DNA of 27,100 bases. Source: Prevotellaceae bacterium. GTDB taxonomy: Bacteria > Bacteroidota > Bacteroidia > Bacteroidales > Bacteroidaceae. Below, piece after piece: positions 23,877-27,100 of the stretch. A program made the translations under genes and the position numbers. The stretch is taken from the NCBI GenBank assembly GCA_019420585.1, contig JAHZGX010000030.1, forward strand, positions 1 to 27,100, read 5' to 3'. Position 1 is the first letter of the stretch. Each line of letters begins with the position of its first letter. Under the pieces are notes generated by a model. The model did not search any database, was not told where the DNA came from, and saw nothing but the letters and a program-made list of their open reading frames with translations.

Positions 23877-25361
23877 TCACTTACGCCGTGCCGATGCTGT
23901 AGGTCTCTTGCTTCCACCCCTCATCTTCGTGCTGCCGCTCTTGTCGTTCACCATGGTGCGCACACAGCGGAACCCAATGTAACAGCGCGGTTGATTTTGA
24001 TATTCATACGAACGCCAGGCTGAGCGTATCATGCTTTCGGGATCCTTCCAAGAACCTCCTCGCACACTTTTCTTCTTCAGCCGATAGGGGTCTTCCTTGG
24101 CCGCGTTGTACTTCAGTTCTGGATTCATGTCACTCATGCTTTCCACTCCAGCCTCGGTGTAGACAGTACTCGTCCACTCTGCCACATTTCCAGCCATGTC
24201 ATAAAGGCCGTTACTATTGGGACTATAAATACCACACTTCGAAGTTATCAGGCTTCCGTCCTTGGTGTAGTTGCCACGGTCAGGCTTGAAGTTGGCGTAA
24301 TAACATCCGCTCTCACTCTTCACCTCCAGGCTCTTCCAAGGATAAGGGTTACCCTCCTTGCCGCGTGCCGCATACTCCCACTCTATCTCACTGGGCAGAC
24401 GGAATCGCTGCAACTGTTTAGCATATCCTCCCAGTCCCCTCATCAAGAAATCCGTGCGCCAAGCGCAGAAGGCATTTGCCTGCTCCCAGGACACGCCCAC
24501 CACCGGATAATCATCATAAGCAGGATTACTGAAATAAAGTTTCATGTAACGCTCATTGTCAGCGTTCCGGAAATCATTGACCCAACATGTCGTGTCAGGA
24601 TAGATATTCACGATGTAGGTGTTGAGGAAATCCCACGGCCCCGACAAGGGGCGTGTGATGGTCTGCCGAACAATTTTCCCATCATCGTCAATCCAAGCGG
24701 TGTCCTTGCTTATCGTCACTTCACTCATGTCCACAGCATGGTCAGTGTTGAGGTCACGCTCCTCCGGATTGAGTCGGTATTTGCGCTGAGCAGCAGCAGC
24801 ATAGTCATATATCTCGTAACGGTAATTCAACTGGGCGGCATCCAGCATCTTGGTTCCATCAATGGGATGCGTCACATACACGCTCTCTATGGCGCGCTGT
24901 TCATCCTCATTGGCCTTTTTCCAGGGAATGGCTTTGCTCCAGTTGAGATGTGGAGTCACAGGATTTCCTTCCTTGTCCTCCTCTATCTTGTAACTTTCGT
25001 CACCGCCGTATGCAGGATCGGCCAGGCGTTCGCGGATAATGCTGTCCCTAACCCAGTTGACAAACTGCCGGTACTTGGCGTTGCTCACCTCCTGCTCGTC
25101 CATCCAGAAGCCGTCCACACTGATGTCCCTCACAGGGAATTCTGTGCCCCACAGAGAATCATTCTCTTCGATACCTACCCGCAGTGAGCCTTTGTGGACA
25201 GCCACCATGCCATAAGGGGTTGGCTCAGAATAAGCCGACCCTCTCACACCTGTAAGTTCACCACCAGTGGCATTGGCATTGGAACTGCTTCCCATACATG
25301 CCCCCAAGGTGAGGCCTGACAGGGCAAGTGCAAGTGTCATTAGCAGACTCTTTGTCTTCAT
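23877..25361 (-). CDS. gldK: Type IX secretion outer-membrane lipoprotein GldK (PorK)
   Basis: The 494-residue lipoprotein forms the ring with GldN. A lipoprotein signal (MKTKSLLMTLALALSGLTLGAC, acylated Cys22) precedes a formylglycine-generating-enzyme-like (FGE-sulfatase) fold, about 50-480. Fold marks are MVAVHKGSLRVGIE, DGFWMDEQEVSNAKYRQFVNW, YPVVGVSWEQANAFCAWR, LPSEIEWEYAARG, GLYDMAGNVAEWTS and VRGGSWKD...GFRCVR. The fold is structural in this family, not catalytic. A basic tail (KMRGGSKRPTASARRK) ends it. It lies 54 bp after porP. Confidence 0.95.
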   Translation of the reverse strand: MKTKSLLMTLALALSGLTLGACMGSSSNANATGGELTGVRGSAYSEPTPYGMVAVHKGSLRVGIEENDSLWGTEFPVRDISVDGFWMDEQEVSNAKYRQFVNWVRDSIIRERLADPAYGGDESYKIEEDKEGNPVTPHLNWSKAIPWKKANEDEQRAIESVYVTHPIDGTKMLDAAQLNYRYEIYDYAAAAQRKYRLNPEERDLNTDHAVDMSEVTISKDTAWIDDDGKIVRQTITRPLSGPWDFLNTYIVNIYPDTTCWVNDFRNADNERYMKLYFSNPAYDDYPVVGVSWEQANAFCAWRTDFLMRGLGGYAKQLQRFRLPSEIEWEYAARGKEGNPYPWKSLEVKSESGCYYANFKPDRGNYTKDGSLITSKCGIYSPNSNGLYDMAGNVAEWTSTVYTEAGVESMSDMNPELKYNAAKEDPYRLKKKSVRGGSWKDPESMIRSAWRSYEYQNQPRCYIGFRCVRTMVNDKSGSTKMRGGSKRPTASARRK

Positions 25362-25415
25362 ATCCTATGTTTTCTCGCTGTATGTTTTCTTTATTTATAT
25401 TATGCGGCGGTGCCA

Positions 25416-26354
25416 TCACAGCAGACGCACGCTCTTGTGCAGGTTCTTCCCCTTCTTGAAAAGGTTGAGGTCAGTCTGGTAGCCGAGCATTACCTCGTGT
25501 GTGCCGTTCAGGGCACCTATGCCTCCCGTGTACATCTCGTAACTATAGCCAATATTGATGCCGTGGAAGTCAATTCCCAGCATCACGCCTACGCTGTAGG
25601 TAGGACTGTACATCACGCCCGCGTACATCTTGTTCTTGGCTCCATCATACATCAGCCTTGCACTGATGTCGGCTCGCCACTCCGTGAGGTCTGTCCTCAG
25701 CAGTGCGTCCGTGGCCAACGCATACTGCGGATGGTGGAAACGCAATTTATATCCACCCATGGCATAGAGCGTGGGATCTACTTTGAGTTCATGACTCTTG
25801 TCGTCACCCAGCCGGATGGTAGGTCCCAGCAAATGCGTTGCACTCACTCCCGCATACCACACCTGCTTATAGGTGTATCGCAGTCCTGCGTCCAAGTCAA
25901 ACGCAGTGCCATTGACCTGGCTTGTGGCAAAGGCAGGGTCACTGCTATCCTCAACGTCAACCTTTGAACCGTCGAAACCCTCGGTAAGAATCACAGGCCG
26001 GATACCAGCACTCAGTCGTCCCTTACCCAATTTCTGGTGATAGGCATACTGCAGATATATCTTCTTGGTGGTAAAGAGCCCGGCCTTGTCATTCATGAAG
26101 CCCAATCCGGCTCCGTGGCTTGGGCCGAAAAACCACAGGGGAAGGTCGGCTGTCAGAGCCATGGTAGCAGGTGCACCGGAGAACCCGGCCATCTGCTGGC
26201 TGTACACCCCATGCACGTCCAACTTGCCATAAACGCCTGCCGCCGCAGGGTTATACCAGGACGGAAGCGCCCATGAATTGGTGAACGCCACGTCAAACTG
26301 TGCCCTTGCTTGCAGAGCCACCAGCAGCATACCTATCCACAGCAATCTTTTCAT
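25416..26354 (-). CDS. porP: Type IX secretion outer-membrane protein PorP/SprF family
   Basis: The 312-residue protein has a signal peptide (MKRLLWIGMLLVALQARAQ), then the family opening FDVAFTNSWALPSWYNPAAAG and a string of outer-membrane beta-strands (YSQQMAGFSGAPATMALTADLPL, GAGLGFMNDKAGLFTTKKIYLQYAYHQKLG, and others). PorP/SprF proteins partner the GldKLMN machine and anchor surface adhesins. The open frame extends 51 codons upstream, but the start at 26354 is chosen because the signal peptide begins there. It is first in the secretion operon. A possible promoter lies about 25-55 bp upstream. Confidence 0.93.
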   Translation of the reverse strand: MKRLLWIGMLLVALQARAQFDVAFTNSWALPSWYNPAAAGVYGKLDVHGVYSQQMAGFSGAPATMALTADLPLWFFGPSHGAGLGFMNDKAGLFTTKKIYLQYAYHQKLGKGRLSAGIRPVILTEGFDGSKVDVEDSSDPAFATSQVNGTAFDLDAGLRYTYKQVWYAGVSATHLLGPTIRLGDDKSHELKVDPTLYAMGGYKLRFHHPQYALATDALLRTDLTEWRADISARLMYDGAKNKMYAGVMYSPTYSVGVMLGIDFHGINIGYSYEMYTGGIGALNGTHEVMLGYQTDLNLFKKGKNLHKSVRLL

Positions 26355-26377
26355 CCTATTGTTAATAACGCCCAAAA

Positions 26378-26408
26378 CATTCATATTATTGTATACAACA
26401 GAACCAAA
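26378..26408 (-). promoter_or_regulatory. Candidate promoter of the type IX operon
   Basis: The minus strand reads TTTG (26408-26405), a 19-bp spacer and TATGAATG (26385-26378). The spacing and -33 fit the Bacteroidota form, but the -7 box has two mismatches to TAnnTTTG. The interval upstream (to 26562) shows no other candidate. Confidence 0.3.
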
Positions 26409-26562
26409 TTGCAACCAAAGAACCACACATTCCCCAAAAAGGAAAACGGAAACTTCCAGACACGAACCAAGAGGCTTTCGGAAAGGAATAGAGTCACAGC
26501 CCCTCACCTTCTATCGACAAACAAAGAAAAGCAGAAATCATCCGTCAACAATCGCACAAAAA

Positions 26563-26589
26563 TGGGCTCACCCGATAAATCTAAGGGGG
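26563..26589 (+). repeat. Left arm of imperfect inverted repeat bounding the right-end element
   Basis: TGGGCTCACCCGATAAATCT and the following AAGGGGG match the reverse complement of 26940-26965 with two mismatches and one extra A. The arms enclose about 350 bp containing the iterons, promoter and HU-like start. Confidence 0.7.
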
Positions 26590-26697
26590 CAAGCGTATAA
26601 GTCAGCGATTCTGAAAAGGAAGAACTTTTTTCCAGAGCCACCTCTTCGACTTGCCCTAAAGAGTCGCCCCCTGTTCCGAAGCGGTTTTGCTCCCTCG

Positions 26698-26762
26698 CAA
26701 GTGACTTGTTTTCGCTCGCAAATGACTTGGTTGCTACCCTTGAATGACTTGATAAATTTGCA
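26698..26762 (+). repeat. Three-copy palindromic iteron array (right-end copy)
   Basis: Units start at 26698, 26719 and 26741. They contain CAAGTGACTTG, CAAATGACTTG and TGAATGACTTG, with 21-22 bp spacing. The last unit merges with the promoter box. This matches the array at 138-224 in sequence, period and position before an HU-like start. Confidence 0.75.
26731..26760 (+). promoter_or_regulatory. Promoter inside the iteron array
   Basis: TTG (26731-26733), a 19-bp spacer, then TAAATTTG (26753-26760) fit the Bacteroidota promoter. Iterons 2 and 3 overlap the -33 and spacer, so anything bound to them would directly affect transcription of the HU-like frame. Confidence 0.6.
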
Positions 26763-26869
26763 CTGCATACAAAAAGCCCGTTGATACGTCGTTGCCACGG
26801 CCTGTCCGGGAGGCCAAGAGAACGAGAGAGGGCAGACATGAAGATAACCATCAACACCAATCAAGCACA

Positions 26870-26947
26870 ATGATTCAACATCAGTTGAAGCAGAATAAGA
26901 ACCGGAAAGTAGAATTTCATCGGCGAATTAAAGAAGCATCCCCCTAG
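26870..26947 (+). pseudogene. Truncated HU-like gene start (right-end copy)
   Basis: The frame reads MIQHQLKQNKNRKVEFHRR and stops at 26945-26947 after 25 codons. Its first 13 residues match the left copy (MIQYQLKQDKNRK) at 11 positions. The match ends just before the right inverted-repeat arm, so the gene is cut off by the element boundary. An 11-codon frame (MKITINTNQAQ) ends at an ATGA overlap with this start, possibly a coupled leader; the left copy lacks that arrangement. Confidence 0.5.
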
Positions 26948-26965
26948 ATTTATCCGATGAGCCCA
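26940..26965 (-). repeat. Right arm of imperfect inverted repeat
   Basis: This is the partner of 26563-26589 (CCCCCTAGATTTATCCGATG followed by AGCCCA). The 41-bp tandem array starts exactly at its outer edge. Confidence 0.7.
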
Positions 26966-27100
26966 AAAATGAGAAGTTTCCACGAAACACTTCTCAAATT
27001 TAGGCAAAAATGAGAAGTTTCCACGAAACACTTCTCAAATTTAGGCAAAAATGAGAAGTTTCCACGAAACACTTCTCAAATTTAGGCAAAAATGAGAAGT
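26965..27100 (+). repeat. 41-bp tandem repeat array, running off the window
   Basis: Identical 41-bp units start at 26965, 27006, 27047 and 27088 (the last cut by the window edge). Each unit has AAAAA, a 27-bp inverted repeat with arms TGAGAAGT and ACTTCTCA around TTCCACGAAAC, then AATTTAGGC. There are no unique spacers, so it is not a CRISPR. No reading frame or gene is seen in it. Perfect identity suggests recent expansion. Confidence 0.9.

Noticed and set aside
22716..24023. 435-codon plus-strand frame across gldM-gldL-gldK
   Set aside because: It spans three genuine minus-strand genes and the gaps between them; nothing in it resembles a protein family.
26965..27100. CRISPR array
   Set aside because: The 41-bp units are directly contiguous and identical, with no unique spacers and no cas gene in view.

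Overview
The window looks like a chromosomal segment from a Bacteroidales bacterium, probably Prevotellaceae-like. Three things point there: a complete type IX secretion core cluster (porP/sprF-gldK-gldL-gldM-gldN), which is restricted to Bacteroidota; repeated TAnnTTTG promoter boxes, the Bacteroidota -7 element, in front of many genes; and family-typical versions of WaaA, a PgpH-type HD protein and a one-chain iron-sulfur serine dehydratase. I cannot assign genus or species from the sequence alone.

Layout. 1-810 has no intact gene. It holds a palindromic iteron array, a Bacteroidota-type -7 box and the broken 5' part of an HU-like DNA-binding protein gene. 811-2013 (minus) is sdaA, followed by a CAU-anticodon tRNA with its own promoter and terminator. 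2326-6913 (minus) is a tightly packed four-gene unit: acyl-AMP ligase/ACP/acyltransferase fusion, TrhA-like membrane protein, alpha/beta hydrolase, PncC amidase. 6997-8535 (minus) is a secreted calpain-like (C2) cysteine peptidase, set off by a strong hairpin. 8662-10553 has a GNAT acetyltransferase converging on a DUF308/HdeD-like membrane protein, then a small secreted His/Met/Gly/Arg-rich protein. 10554-11419 is an intergenic stretch of about 870 bp full of inverted repeats, and includes another remnant of the HU-like element. 11420-14204 (minus) is gltX-waaA; divergent from it, 14328-16997 (plus) is pgpH then rubrerythrin, ending at a strong bidirectional terminator. 17117-26354 (minus) is one long run: porP-gldK-gldL-gldM-gldN-outer membrane barrel gene-priA. 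26355-27100 holds a second HU-like element, bounded by imperfect inverted repeats, running into a 41-bp tandem array that leaves the window.

How it works together. The type IX cluster encodes the periplasmic/outer-membrane ring (GldK, GldN), the inner-membrane motor (GldL, GldM) and a PorP/SprF outer-membrane partner. Much of the rest is core metabolism and envelope biology: Kdo transfer to lipid A, glutamyl-tRNA charging, cyclic di-AMP turnover, oxidative stress, replication restart, serine deamination and lipid activation.

The least explained part is the repeat family in the gene-free stretches. At both ends, 21-22 bp iterons carrying the dyad CAAGTGACTTG (or variants) sit ahead of a promoter box and a truncated HU-like reading frame; a third 3' remnant lies at about 11.3 kb.
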